A DNA stretch of 64,000 bases, from NCBI RefSeq assembly GCF_014203215.1, contig NZ_JACHIM010000002.1:304031-368030 (forward strand), in the 5' to 3' direction. How positions within the stretch are numbered: position 1 is the first letter of the stretch; the number at the start of each line of letters is the position of its first letter. Shown one piece after another: positions 1-9,607 of the stretch. The position numbers and the translations under genes were made by a program. Source of the stretch: Bartonella callosciuri. GTDB taxonomy: Bacteria > Pseudomonadota > Alphaproteobacteria > Rhizobiales > Rhizobiaceae. The notes beneath the pieces are model-generated. The model made no database searches. It was not told where the DNA came from and was given only the letters and a program-made list of their open reading frames with translations.

Positions 1-144
1 TTGTAATGAAGAGGAAGAAGACCAATAGTTGCTAGGTTCTACTCAGAAGTGGTTATTGTTCTTGCAAAAAAATCTATCTATAATAGAATAAAAAAGTCAT
101 CGCTCTAAGCGTGGGGAGACAGGAGGTGATGAGAGCAGAATTGA

Positions 145-392
145 TTTTCAGAGATCAGTGATGCGCGTTTTACAGCAGGTGAAGGTACAGAATTGCGTTT
201 TTCAATTTGCATAGAAAATGAGACATATCCTTCAGATTTGATGGAGGTATGTGGTGCATCTTTAGTCTATTGAGGATATTATTTCCAGATTAAGTTGAAG
301 AGTGGGGAATCCACTATACTGAACCATCTTATGGAGCGCTGGGCTATGAACAGGAGGTGCTAAAAGGGCACGCTGGTGTTTATCTGATATAA
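145..392 (+). pseudogene. Broken phage-like coding fragment
   Basis: Two open stretches in different frames look like parts of one old gene. The first (145-273) reads FSEISDARFTAGEGTELRF and continues to a TGA; the second (294-392) contains EWGIHYTEPSYGALGYEQEV and ends at TAA. At least one frameshift and one stop separate them. I do not recognise the family. Its position just before other phage-like scraps suggests prophage origin, which is inference. It could also be a chance open stretch, although the residue composition argues against that. Confidence 0.35.
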
Positions 393-986
393 ATTTTCAG
401 AAACAAACTTAACTAGGACAGGCTATGTTTTAAGGGGTATCTACGTGTAAATAAAACATGATAAGTAGTGTAAAGAATTTGGAGAAATCTTTTAAAATTT
501 TTTTGATACAGATAATAGTCAAAAAAATCTTAGCTTATTTAAAATGAGGATAGAGAAAAACAAACTATGAAGTTTTGCAAATACAGGTCAAAAGAGAGGG
601 GCTCTTTATTCCAATCATAGAGAGGAAATATAAAAAGAGAAAGCATAAAATATTGCTGACCAAAAAGTTTTAATATATTGAAAATACTATAAAATTTAAT
701 ATTTTTAGGAATTTCAAATATGTCAGCAGTTTTTATGAATTTGACAAATTATTCCATCTCAATGAGAGCCATATGAAATCCATAGCAAAGGATTTTATGA
801 ACGATATTTGTACATTTTGTAACAAAATAGGAAATTCGCGAATATAACCGCATAACTACAGTGAAGCAACAATAGGTGTGCAATGTCAGATGAGTGATGG
901 CATTGCAAGTAAGGGCATTGATGCTTGTGTTATAAAAAACTGTAATGAATTTAGTTTATTTAATTGGAGGGAGTGAAGAAAAATAA

Positions 987-1118
987 ATGAGTAAATACGA
1001 ATAGGGTAGCACAATACATGATGTATTAACGAATGGTGATGGGAAGGTTGCACTCTGGTGCACAGAAGAGAAATTTAGAAAAGCGTTATTGAGAAGAACG
1101 GGGGATTATAATGTCTAA
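987..1118 (+). pseudogene. Small phage-like ORF with an internal stop
   Basis: An ATG preceded by a purine-rich GGAGGG stretch opens a 43-codon frame beginning MSKYE, interrupted at codon 6 by TAG, then continuing without a stop through DVLTNGDGKVALWCTEEKF to a TAA at 1116-1118. Its end overlaps the ATG of the next fragment by eight bases, the tight overlap typical of phage structural modules. A single nonsense change would explain the break. The function is unknown. Confidence 0.4.
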
Positions 1119-1193
1119 TATTTATGATTGGTCGCTAAAGGCTGATGAAAATGCGAATTCAGATCGATCATTAATTGGGTAGAAGAGATTATG
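1111..1193 (+). pseudogene. Truncated phage tail-type protein, N-terminus only
   Basis: ATG at 1111 sits behind a strong GGGGGA site. The frame reads MSNIYDWSLKADENANSD and stops at 1180-1182. In the neighbouring frame the sequence continues NWVEE from about 1174, which is what would follow if one base had been lost or gained. From memory, N-termini of this kind (IYDWS..A.EN..SD..INW) begin a tail-associated protein of rhizobial and Bartonella prophages; I could not confirm this. Similarity fades after about 1200, so only the first 25-30 codons survive. Confidence 0.45.
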
Positions 1194-2170
1194 AAATTTT
1201 TTTCGTTAAACGATCTAAAGATATGTCTTTTCGTAAGGTGTTTTTGAAAGTGTATGAAATGTAAAATTGTCCAATGCGGGACAAAAGGAGTATTATATTT
1301 GTAATATCTCGCCTTTCTTGAAGCAGAGAACGCCATTGTGTTGGATAACTCATAATCATAAAAAGATTTTCACTTTGCTCCTCATTTTCTTTCTTCGTAC
1401 ACTCTACGAAGCTATAGCACAAAATTCATTATATAGAACCATCCTTACGCTAACGAAGGAAAAGACCAGCGCCATCATTTATTTTATCTCCCTGTTTTGC
1501 AACTCTTCTTATATTATAACAGATTACAGGAGATATTAAGTCCATTTTTTAATGAGCTTTATATCTAGTTAATCCTTCTTATGATATGCTCGTAAATGAT
1601 TATTGCATAATAAGTGGAAGAAAAATGAAAAAATATGACTATATGCGTTGTTCTAATTAAATGGAGAGGGCGGTATAATATCATTAAATCAATATTTAAT
1701 ATTTACCTTGATAACAACAGTTAAAATGCATGTTTTATGAGAGAAAAAAGCTATAAAGTTTTACTATGGATGAGAAAAAGATACGAAATTTCTGTCAAAT
1801 ACTTGGCAAAACAATGATGATAACACATTTGACTTTACCCTGTTCATTACAGAGACATTAGTGTGTATCCCTTTACGTCATGGGAGTGATAGGAATAGAG
1901 GGATAAAACCCATGTGTGTTATGAAAAAAGGCATAGCAGCGTAACTAGGTTTTAAAGTTTTTAGCAAGTAAAGTCTTAAAGGTTTTTGAGCACGTGTGTT
2001 TTTTCCGAAATATTTTTTATGGAAGCACGGCCTTTTTCTCCAAAATAACATATGACAAATATAAACAAGAATTCATTTAAAAACAAAACGACTTCTAAAC
2101 TAATCTTCGTAGTTCCTATGTCCGTGAATGCTCTGATTTAAGCAAACAGATTTCTGTAAAATACGCTATT

Positions 2171-2965
2171 TCATAGGTAGGATGCTGTTTGAGGGAGTAT
2201 AAATGGAACGTCCGTTTTAGGTAATTCAGAAACGACTAAAGGACAATGATAAACATCACGTAGATTTTGCGTTGTCAAAACGGTAGATGCACTTCCCTCG
2301 CAATAAACTTTTCCCTGCTTTAGCAAGATCATTTTATCTGCATAATGCGAGGCAAGATTAAGATCATGAAGGACAGCGAGAACGCCACCACCACAACGGG
2401 CAAAATTTTTTGCAATATCCATAACAACCAGCTGATGTTGAATATCAAGGCTAGCAATAGGTTCATCTAATATCATCCAACGAGAAACTCCATTAGAAAC
2501 CGGTTCCCATATTTGGCAAAGGACACGAGCAAGTTGTACTCTAGCTTGTTCTCCACCTGATAACTGGTGATAATATCGGTTATCATAATCAGCAAGGCCA
2601 ACACGTTCTAAGGCTTCTTGGATAAGATTTTGCAATTTGATTTTGGAAATGGTGAATTGGTTTAAAGAAAGACCAAGTGCGACCACTTCATGAACTAAGA
2701 ATGGAAATGTTAGCATTGTTGATTGTGGAAGCACTGCGCGCATCTTTGCCATTTCACAAGTTTTTGTCTGGCTAACATCATAACCATTTAAGATCATTTT
2801 CCCAATGTAAGGAATTTCTCCACTCAAAGCTTTGACAAAAGTACTTTTTCCAGATCCATTAGGACCAATAATGACGGTAAGAGTACCGCTTTTAGCTTGA
2901 AGGTCTATATGGTTGAGAATCTGCTTTTTTCCGCGTTGAACGCAAATATTGGTTGCCTCAATCAT
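2171..2965 (-). CDS. hmuV: Haemin ABC importer, ATP-binding subunit
   Basis: This is the ATPase that powers haem passage through the HmuU permease in the inner membrane. With the start at 2965 the protein has 264 residues. It carries Walker A GPNGSGKST (34-42), a Q-loop near Q81, the signature LSGGEQ (135-140), Walker B WMILDEP (163-169) and the H-loop His at about 200. The open frame extends to 3001, but ATG 2965 begins with MIEA, has AGAGGA upstream, and overlaps the hmuU stop as ATGA, so translational coupling is likely. It is the last gene of hmuS-hmuT-hmuU-hmuV. Vitamin B12 or siderophore ATPases are the alternatives; HmuS and a haem receptor nearby favour haem. Confidence 0.95.
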   Translation of the reverse strand: MIEATNICVQRGKKQILNHIDLQAKSGTLTVIIGPNGSGKSTFVKALSGEIPYIGKMILNGYDVSQTKTCEMAKMRAVLPQSTMLTFPFLVHEVVALGLSLNQFTISKIKLQNLIQEALERVGLADYDNRYYHQLSGGEQARVQLARVLCQIWEPVSNGVSRWMILDEPIASLDIQHQLVVMDIAKNFARCGGGVLAVLHDLNLASHYADKMILLKQGKVYCEGSASTVLTTQNLRDVYHCPLVVSELPKTDVPFILPQTASYL

Positions 2966-4059
2966 GAAAAATTTGTTCCTCTTTTGCGTATAAGGATCCA
3001 TAGAAAAAAAGGTGCACCAAAAAGGGCTGTAACGATTCCAATTGGCAGTTCTGCGGGGGCAACAATTAAGCGCGCAAAGGTATCAGCAAAAATAAGTAAT
3101 GCTGCTCCCAAGAGAGCAGAACAGGGAATGAGATAACGATGATCAGGACCAATTAGCTGACGCAAAATATGTGGAACAACAATACCGATAAAACCAATGC
3201 CACCACTGACAGCAACTGCGCTACCACACATAAGGGCAACAAGAAAAATAGCAATATTTTTAACCCGTTGAATATGGAAACCAATATGTCCAGCAACAGC
3301 TTCGCCAAGAGCAAGAGCATTAAGCGCTCGCGATAAAAGGGGCGAAAAAAGAAGAGCGATACAAATAAAGGGGAGAACAAGCCAAACTTTTAACCATGTG
3401 GCCCCCGCAAGAGAGCCAAGATTCCAAAAGGTAATATCGCGTAACTGCTGGTCATTTGCGATAAAAATTAATGTTCCAACAACAGCACTGCTTAAAGCAC
3501 CAAGAGCAATTCCCGCAAGAAGCATTGTTGCAATAGAGGTAAAACTATGATGCGTTGCTATTGTATAGAGAACAATTGTCGAGAGAAGGCCGCCCCAAAA
3601 GGCACCTATGATAACTTTGTAAGGATCTAGAAAGGGAGCTAATGAAGCAGGAAAGGCAATACCGACAACGATTGCTAAAACCGCGCCTAGGCCTGCACCC
3701 GCTGATACGCCCACAATTCCAGGATCTGCAAGAGGATTACGAAAAAGTCCCTGCATGAGAACACCAGAGACAGCTAAAGATGACCCAACCAATAATCCCA
3801 AGATAATACGGGGAAGTCTAATGTCGATAAGTACGAGATAATCACGCGTTTTGCTACTCACTGAAAAGTCTTGCGTAAACATTACATGAAGGAAATCAGA
3901 AAAAGAAACGCTTGAAGCACCATTCAAGAGTCCAGCAAAAATGCTGAATATGAGGAATATAATGAGATTTAAGAATACAATCTTTCTCAAATTTGCACGA
4001 TTTACTTTTTTATTCTCTTTTGTTTCAGATCCATATGCTATGGAGGTGCTATCTATCAT
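2962..4059 (-). CDS. hmuU: Haemin ABC importer, FecCD-type permease
   Basis: Inner-membrane permease (365 aa) of the FecCD/BtuC family, which carries haem from the periplasmic binding protein HmuT into the cytoplasm. The sequence is rich in hydrophobic helices, about ten, after a charged N-terminus of roughly 25 residues. It contains family hallmarks such as DIRLPRIILGLLVGSSLAVSG, here the motif after the first helix, followed by a run with GLFRNPLADPGIVG (about 105-120). It begins 20 bases after hmuT and overlaps hmuV by four bases, consistent with one operon. Confidence 0.95.
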   Translation of the reverse strand: MIDSTSIAYGSETKENKKVNRANLRKIVFLNLIIFLIFSIFAGLLNGASSVSFSDFLHVMFTQDFSVSSKTRDYLVLIDIRLPRIILGLLVGSSLAVSGVLMQGLFRNPLADPGIVGVSAGAGLGAVLAIVVGIAFPASLAPFLDPYKVIIGAFWGGLLSTIVLYTIATHHSFTSIATMLLAGIALGALSSAVVGTLIFIANDQQLRDITFWNLGSLAGATWLKVWLVLPFICIALLFSPLLSRALNALALGEAVAGHIGFHIQRVKNIAIFLVALMCGSAVAVSGGIGFIGIVVPHILRQLIGPDHRYLIPCSALLGAALLIFADTFARLIVAPAELPIGIVTALFGAPFFLWILIRKRGTNFS

Positions 4060-4079
4060 TTCTATAAACTCTTACCATT

Positions 4080-4967
4080 TTAGTTGGCACCATAAAGGAT
4101 ATTAATAAGTTCTCTCGATGCACTTGCTGTGCGTGGACCAAACCCTAAAAGATACATAGCATCCATCTGTTTAATGGCATGGTTTTTTGCTGCATTTGTT
4201 GCTTGAACTGCTGGTATAGCTAAAATCTTTTCAAGGTTAGAGGATCCCTTGCCATGTTTCACAAGCAAAATAACATCAGGGTTTGATTTTAATAAAGCTT
4301 CACCATTTAGAAGCTTGTATCCTTTATAATCGGTGATGACATTGATACCACCTGAAAGTTTTATCATACCATCGGCAGCTGTCCCTGTTCCAGATGCCAT
4401 AATGCGTCCATTTTGCACGGATAAAACAAAAAGAACGCGCTTTGGTTTTGTCACTTTTGCCAAAAGCGTATCATTGTCTAAAAAATCACGACTCAACTTT
4501 TTAATTAATGCAGCTGCTTGTGCTTCACGATGAATGGCTTTACCAACGATGCGAATCTTTTCTATCACACTTTCACGAGAATAATTTTCTGGAACGATCA
4601 CTATAGGGATCGAAGTTTTTTTAAGAATATCAATTGTTGAAGCCGGACCGCTTCCTTCGACGAGTAATATGCCTTCTGGAGCAAGTGATAAAACACCCTC
4701 AGGTGAAAGAGCACGCATATATCCAAGTACAGGAAGTTTGAGTGCTTCTTGCGGATAAACGCTGGTACTATCACGGGCGGCAAGTTGATCTTGGGCTCCT
4801 AATGCATAAACGATTTCTGTAAGAGAACCACCAATAGAGACAATCCGTGCATTTTCAGAAAAGTGCGTTGTAGGCTCAGCAATTATTGGTTGAGAAAAGA
4901 TGGAAAGAGAAAGCAGAATAAAAACAAGAAAAGCCCTTGGTAGTCTACGCAAAAAAAGTGGAACCAT
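4080..4967 (-). CDS. hmuT: Haemin ABC importer, periplasmic binding protein
   Basis: Periplasmic haem-binding protein (295 aa) that delivers haem to HmuUV. An N-terminal signal peptide runs to about residue 30 (hydrophobic core then IIAEP). The mature part is a class III binding protein with RIVSIGGSLTEIVYALGA near 42-59 and the GYMRALSPEG segment, whose Tyr is the haem-ligand position known in HmuT and ShuT. It lies 16 bases after hmuS and 20 before hmuU. The binding specificity is inferred from context. Confidence 0.93.
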   Translation of the reverse strand: MVPLFLRRLPRAFLVFILLSLSIFSQPIIAEPTTHFSENARIVSIGGSLTEIVYALGAQDQLAARDSTSVYPQEALKLPVLGYMRALSPEGVLSLAPEGILLVEGSGPASTIDILKKTSIPIVIVPENYSRESVIEKIRIVGKAIHREAQAAALIKKLSRDFLDNDTLLAKVTKPKRVLFVLSVQNGRIMASGTGTAADGMIKLSGGINVITDYKGYKLLNGEALLKSNPDVILLVKHGKGSSNLEKILAIPAVQATNAAKNHAIKQMDAMYLLGFGPRTASASRELINILYGAN

Positions 4968-4983
4968 ATTCGACTTTACCTTT

Positions 4984-6027
4984 CTAAGCGACTTCTTCTT
5001 CTTGACACGGAGGAAGATTACTCAATAATAAGCACCAATCTTCACGTTCTTTCTGACCTTCCTTTCGCATACCGAAGAATTGAATAATCATTTCACCGTT
5101 TTTATCGAAAACTTCAAGTGAACTGATATAACCATCACAGGTAGGTTTGCGAACACACCATACGCTCTCAATACCGGAAATGAGTAAATGCAAGTCAAAC
5201 TTGTGATCAAGAACATTAAGCCATGGCCCCATCTGCTTGATGTTTTTTACTTGCCCACTGAAAATTTGGATGCACCCTCTGTTACCAACAAAGCACATAA
5301 TAGGTATTTCTTGCTGTGAAACTTGGCTAAGCATCATTTCAATAGCTTCTAACTTTAATTCATTAGCAAACTCACGACCAGCATATTTAACAGCATCGTG
5401 TCGACTAATTTTAAATTCAGAAATAATTTCATGAAGTTGATGCACATCAGTCATATTTCGCCAACGGTTCCGGAATTGCTCAACATCCAATTCTGTCGTA
5501 TCATATTGGGTTGAAATAGGAGTAGGGAGGACGTCAAGAACAGGTGATTGATCTTTATGAAGCAACTTTTCAATAAGTTTCCTCCATTCCTCCATGTTTG
5601 TCGTATCTTGAGAATAGATTTTTAAAATGGCAACACCATATTGATCAAAGAATTGCAGACTTTTCGTCGGCTTGCCAAGAACAATTACATCATACTCAAA
5701 ACCGAATTTCCATTGTTTTGGAAAAATACGCAGATCAATTTCACCAAGTGTTATAGGAACATGCTCGTTTTGAACAATTTTTTCAAAACATCCTGTTATT
5801 TCGTGAACAGCATATTCATTGCGTGTTAATGCCATAACTGTTCCAAGCTGAGGAGCACTCTCGAGGAGAGTGGCAACATCAGTTTGTAGTCTTTTTGCTT
5901 GTCCCATTATACAATAGGCAGCAACAAGTTCTGCTTCAGATATGCCAATAGAGACTGCAAAATCACGATTGCGCATCGCTTTTTTTTCTTTACGCAAACG
6001 AATAATCATGTCGGCTGTATATGACAT
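4984..6027 (-). CDS. hmuS: Cytoplasmic haem-handling protein, HemS/HmuS family
   Basis: A 347-residue protein made of two related halves (about 30-160 and 200-340), the layout of HemS, HmuS and ChuS, which bind haem in the cytoplasm and store, pass on or degrade it. Both halves contain the pattern of a short WL/KFGFEYD-like segment followed by a line ending in VWCV or IIVLG and then a FDK/FDQ-G turn. The start has AAGGAA seven bases upstream. It opens the hmuSTUV operon. Whether this protein degrades haem cannot be judged from sequence. Confidence 0.92.
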   Translation of the reverse strand: MSYTADMIIRLRKEKKAMRNRDFAVSIGISEAELVAAYCIMGQAKRLQTDVATLLESAPQLGTVMALTRNEYAVHEITGCFEKIVQNEHVPITLGEIDLRIFPKQWKFGFEYDVIVLGKPTKSLQFFDQYGVAILKIYSQDTTNMEEWRKLIEKLLHKDQSPVLDVLPTPISTQYDTTELDVEQFRNRWRNMTDVHQLHEIISEFKISRHDAVKYAGREFANELKLEAIEMMLSQVSQQEIPIMCFVGNRGCIQIFSGQVKNIKQMGPWLNVLDHKFDLHLLISGIESVWCVRKPTCDGYISSLEVFDKNGEMIIQFFGMRKEGQKEREDWCLLLSNLPPCQEEEVA

Positions 6028-6085
6028 AGAATTTCCTTATGTTACTTTAAAGATTTAGCTTTTAAAACTTTATAATTCCATGGCT

Positions 6086-6122
6086 ATGGGTTGAACCATT
6101 CTCAATGAATGAATCAACCCAT
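6086..6122. repeat. Inverted repeat in the hmuS leader
   Basis: Perfect 9-bp arms ATGGGTTGA (6086-6094) and TCAACCCAT (6114-6122) flank a 19-base loop, between the receptor gene end (6295) and hmuS (6027). It lies 60-95 bases before the hmuS start. It could be a leader hairpin, an operator for an iron or haem regulator such as Irr or RirA, or a weak stop for receptor transcription; there is no following T-run. Confidence 0.5.
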
Positions 6123-6294
6123 CACAAATAAGGTCCTATTATCAAAAGCAGAACAACCAAAAACCGCTAAATCAGGGATAGTTAAAGATTTTCTTTCAAA
6201 TCTTTGTGCTTCAAAAAACAATGACAATAGAAACACAATAATTTATCCTTTTACCGAGACAATTTTCTATTGATCTTATGACTAATAGAAGTGA

Positions 6295-8472
6295 CTAAAA
6301 CTTTTGCACGAACGACACCTTAAAGTTACGACCAGGTTGGCTATAATAATCCTTTGGTGTTGTACTTTTACCGGAAGGAAGATCTAACGCATTCCAATAT
6401 TTTTCATTGAAAAGATTATAAACACCAGCTCTTATAACAGGTCCCTTTTCACCCAGTGGTTTCCACCAACTGGATATATCAACAACCTTATATCCGGGAA
6501 TTTTTTGGTAGTCAGATCCTTTAGCAACTTTGTCCCGTTTGGCTGACAAAGTAAGTACAACATCTGTTCCCCAAGCTTTTGTAGCATATCCTAATCCAAT
6601 AATCGTTTTCAAAGCTGGAATTGAGTCAAGATATTCATTTTTATCAAGATCTTTTCCTTGTGAATAAGCAAGGGCAAGATTGCTATGGAACCCACTATAA
6701 ACAGCCAAATGTATTTTCGCTTCAGCACCTAAAATACGTACGCGTGAACGATTTATGTAATGCCGCCGTGAAAACTTGAACTCTTCTGATGCACCTTTAT
6801 CTTCGGTATCTATGAAATTCTTATATTGATTAGCAAAAGCACTGAGTGAACCACCAAAATTTGCATTCCCATACCGTATGCCAACATCATATCCATTACT
6901 TGTTTCTGATTTAAGATCAGGGTTTCCTTTCACATAATAAAGAGGAGGTTTGATGTAGGAAAGGTAGAGTTCCGAAGCACGTGGTGCACGAAAAGCTTGT
7001 GCCCATTGGGCATAGAGCGTTACTTGATCACGAACATCCCATTCCATTCGTAATTTAGGAGAAAAACGCGAACCATTCCTTTCGGGAGGGTGTTTGTCAG
7101 AAATGAGTGCTTTTTCATAGGAAGACGTTTTTTGAGGGATATGTTTATACCAATCATAACGAACTCCAGGTGTTACACGGAAACGATTATGAGCTAAACC
7201 AATCTCATCTTCAAAAACCAAACCAAAATTGTAGCTATTTGTATCCGGTGAATCTGATCGATTAGCAGGTAAAAAAGCGCACGCATCCGCATTTTCTTTC
7301 AAATGACAACTGTCTTTACCAAACATATAATGATGAAATTGAGATGATAAAATATTCGTAACAAACTTTAATGTATGACTTCCGGAGCCAACATTTACTG
7401 TTTTGAGAGCATGAGCATTTAAACCATAATTGGTATCACGTACAAGATTATCTCTTAAATAATCCCCTTCTGGAGCCTTAACACGAAATCCACTCATAGT
7501 ATGATTATTTGACTGTTTTTGCCAATAAATCTGTCCATGAAATGCATCAAAAATTGTATCTCCATTGCCATTATAGTTATAAGAAAAAGACAAACGCTCA
7601 CGGTGTTTATTGTCCTGATCATAAACAGAACCTGGAGCGTATCTTGTAGACGCATTCAATGAATGCGTGTTTTTGTTATAGCCAAAACGCTCTGCTGTAA
7701 AACCAAACCGGTGATTGTCATTAAAGTATTGATGAATTTTAAAAAGCAAATTATTTTGGTCAAAGTGAGCAGGGTTTTTACGTGTACGTTCTCCATAGCC
7801 GTCTACAGTTCCCATATTTTTGCGCTCATGACCTTCTACATAAGATCCCTGGAAAAGCAAGAATGTTTGGTAACCACGTACAGCAAAAGCTTGATCTACG
7901 CGCCAACTGTTATCAACAGACTGATAACCGCTTTTTATAAGGCTCCCCCAATTCTTTTCTTCTACAAGAATGTCCTCAGGATTAAGGGTGCGCAAAGCAA
8001 CAACCCCTCCGAGTGCACCGGATCCATAAAGACTAGAATCCGATCCCTGAATAATATCGAACGTAGAAAGCGCTCCAAAGTCAAACGTTGTGTTTCCACT
8101 GTTTCCACGTATTATATCCGAAACCCATGGAAGAACAATACCATCCATCGTTGTAAGAACACGGTTTGCATCTAAACCACGAAGCACAAAACTGTTATTG
8201 CTTGTATTGTAGTTTATAGACGGGTCAAGACGACTAACGTCATGGGCATCACTTATTTGCTTTTCACTAATATCCTTAGCAGTTTTGCGATTGGTCAAAA
8301 CGGTTACTGAACCTGAAGTATCCTCTATTTTTTTTCCTTTAATAACAATCGGTTTGAGCTCAGTTACAGTACCCCTGTTGCTGTTTTGAGCAAAAACAAA
8401 AGAAGGTATACAGACCGACAATGCACTTAAAATCACACAGGTTTTATGGATATTCTCTCGTCTTATTCGCAT
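6295..8472 (-). CDS. hutA: TonB-dependent haem receptor
   Basis: Outer-membrane receptor (725 aa) that takes up haem using energy passed on by TonB. A signal peptide ends near residue 28 (FVFAQN). A plug domain follows, from about 45 to 160, then a 22-strand type barrel. The receptor-family FRAP motif appears as AFRAPRASELYLSY, and the paired NPDL box follows about 20 residues later, as in haem receptors. The last residue is Phe (SFVQKF), the barrel-assembly signal. It lies upstream of hmuS on the same strand, with a 267-base gap, and opposite tonB. The name hutA follows Bartonella usage; hemR-type names would also fit. Confidence 0.92.
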   Translation of the reverse strand: MRIRRENIHKTCVILSALSVCIPSFVFAQNSNRGTVTELKPIVIKGKKIEDTSGSVTVLTNRKTAKDISEKQISDAHDVSRLDPSINYNTSNNSFVLRGLDANRVLTTMDGIVLPWVSDIIRGNSGNTTFDFGALSTFDIIQGSDSSLYGSGALGGVVALRTLNPEDILVEEKNWGSLIKSGYQSVDNSWRVDQAFAVRGYQTFLLFQGSYVEGHERKNMGTVDGYGERTRKNPAHFDQNNLLFKIHQYFNDNHRFGFTAERFGYNKNTHSLNASTRYAPGSVYDQDNKHRERLSFSYNYNGNGDTIFDAFHGQIYWQKQSNNHTMSGFRVKAPEGDYLRDNLVRDTNYGLNAHALKTVNVGSGSHTLKFVTNILSSQFHHYMFGKDSCHLKENADACAFLPANRSDSPDTNSYNFGLVFEDEIGLAHNRFRVTPGVRYDWYKHIPQKTSSYEKALISDKHPPERNGSRFSPKLRMEWDVRDQVTLYAQWAQAFRAPRASELYLSYIKPPLYYVKGNPDLKSETSNGYDVGIRYGNANFGGSLSAFANQYKNFIDTEDKGASEEFKFSRRHYINRSRVRILGAEAKIHLAVYSGFHSNLALAYSQGKDLDKNEYLDSIPALKTIIGLGYATKAWGTDVVLTLSAKRDKVAKGSDYQKIPGYKVVDISSWWKPLGEKGPVIRAGVYNLFNEKYWNALDLPSGKSTTPKDYYSQPGRNFKVSFVQKF

Positions 8473-8606
8473 AACACATCATAACCTTTTCTTAAAAACA
8501 TCCCCTCTCTTGCTTGAAACTTTACATACAAAAAACGCTTGACTTACCTATTACAAATAGCCAGCCAAGCAAACGTGATTTGACTTCAGCACAAAATCAC
8601 ACAGAA

Positions 8607-8635
8607 ACCATATTAAACATGATAAAATCAGTCAA
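8607..8635 (-). promoter_or_regulatory. Probable promoter of the haem receptor gene
   Basis: On the minus strand TTGACT (8630-8635) and TATGGT (8607-8612) are separated by exactly 17 bases, a close match to the housekeeping sigma consensus. Transcription would begin near 8600, leaving a leader of about 125 bases before the receptor ATG. The region also serves tonB on the other strand, so a shared iron or haem regulator here could control both genes. Confidence 0.55.
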
Positions 8636-8717
8636 GAAAAAAGTTGTAATTTCAAACTAGCTTGTTTTAATGAAGTTTAACATCAATATTAAACCTATAA
8701 TAGTGGCGGAAAAAACG

Positions 8718-9494
8718 ATGAATTTTGCAAATACGAAGCGGTTATTAACTCTTTGGCTGAGTGCGTTTATTTGCGCTTTCTCTTTACATCTAGCAGTGGG
8801 AGCACAGTTTTATTTTTACAATACGGGTGTAAGGAATAGCACACTCTCATCTCCGATTATGCTGACTTTTGCGCAAGAAACTTTCTATCCGGATGTCAAC
8901 ACAGATTTATCGGATATTAATACAGATCTATCGAATATTAGCACAGAGCCAGAAGTTTTGCAGCCTCATCTTTCAGGGCAGGAGTCAAAGATATTGGAAT
9001 CAGTGGATGAAATTCAACAGGAAGAGTCTCACCATCATATGGAACAAGATGATTTTGCGACTCTCAAGTCTTTGCAAAAATCTCTTTCTCAAAAAGAAGA
9101 GCGTAACATTCTGGCCGAAAAACCGATACCAAAGACAGTGGTAAAACAGTCCACTGTAAAGACGATACGTTCGTCTACCACCACTCAGGGTGGCAATGCA
9201 GTAGCACGTGAGAATGCGTTGTTAGTAGAATGGTTGGCAAAGGTACAGGCACAATTAGAAAGGCAAAAAGAATATGTTGTGGGACAGCGCATTAGTCGTG
9301 CAAAAGGAACAGTGAAGTTAGAATTTAGGGTACATGAGCAGGGACATATTTTTTCTAGTCGCGTCGTAGTTTCTGCTGGTGATCGCGAACTTGATCGGTT
9401 AGCTATGACGGCACTTCAACGTGTGGGCACTTTTCCTCCCCCACCCCCATCAAAAGTGAACAAAATCATCAGAGTATCCTTGATATTTAGCTAA
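8718..9494 (+). CDS. tonB: TonB energy transducer
   Basis: An inner-membrane anchored protein that spans the periplasm and energises the haem receptor. From ATG 8718 (258 aa) it has a hydrophobic anchor at about 9-30, a charged periplasmic linker (here not very Pro-rich), and a C-terminal TonB domain from about 170, with GTVKLEFRVHEQGHIFSS and a final FPPPPPSKVNKIIRVSLIF. The frame is open back to 8670, but 8718 follows GGCGGA at good spacing and gives a normal anchor. An imperfect repeat NTDLSDI/NTDLSNI lies near residues 57-70. Divergence from the receptor gene supports a dedicated role in haem uptake. Confidence 0.88.
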   Translation: MNFANTKRLLTLWLSAFICAFSLHLAVGAQFYFYNTGVRNSTLSSPIMLTFAQETFYPDVNTDLSDINTDLSNISTEPEVLQPHLSGQESKILESVDEIQQEESHHHMEQDDFATLKSLQKSLSQKEERNILAEKPIPKTVVKQSTVKTIRSSTTTQGGNAVARENALLVEWLAKVQAQLERQKEYVVGQRISRAKGTVKLEFRVHEQGHIFSSRVVVSAGDRELDRLAMTALQRVGTFPPPPPSKVNKIIRVSLIFS

Positions 9495-9607
9495 TTTTCA
9501 CAGGGTTTTTGATGGATTTTTACATCTTATGTTTATAATTGCTACGGTGTTGTTATATGTGAAGAAAATAGCATGCATTTTTGATCAGGGGGGAGATTCT
9601 ATTATTT

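Larger units (their letters stand above)
1..2170. other. Gene-poor region with decayed prophage fragments
   Basis: About 2.2 kb without an intact gene. All three forward frames are broken by stops every few dozen codons and base composition is strongly AT-rich. Within the first 1.2 kb there are at least three short stretches with protein-like composition separated by stops and frameshifts (listed separately). From about 1200 to 2170 I see nothing convincing; the open frames there are short, low in complexity and lack ribosome-binding sites. The region lies downstream of hmuV, so it may also hold the end of the haem transcript, but no clear intrinsic terminator was found. Confidence 0.6.

Noticed and set aside
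1267..1539. 90-codon open frame on the plus strand in the decayed left region
   Set aside because: Low-complexity composition, no ribosome-binding site and no family resemblance; region around it is a stop-dense relic.
7663..8175. 170-codon open frame on the plus strand
   Set aside because: It lies antisense within the haem receptor gene, has no ribosome-binding site or family resemblance, and the minus-strand gene is certain.
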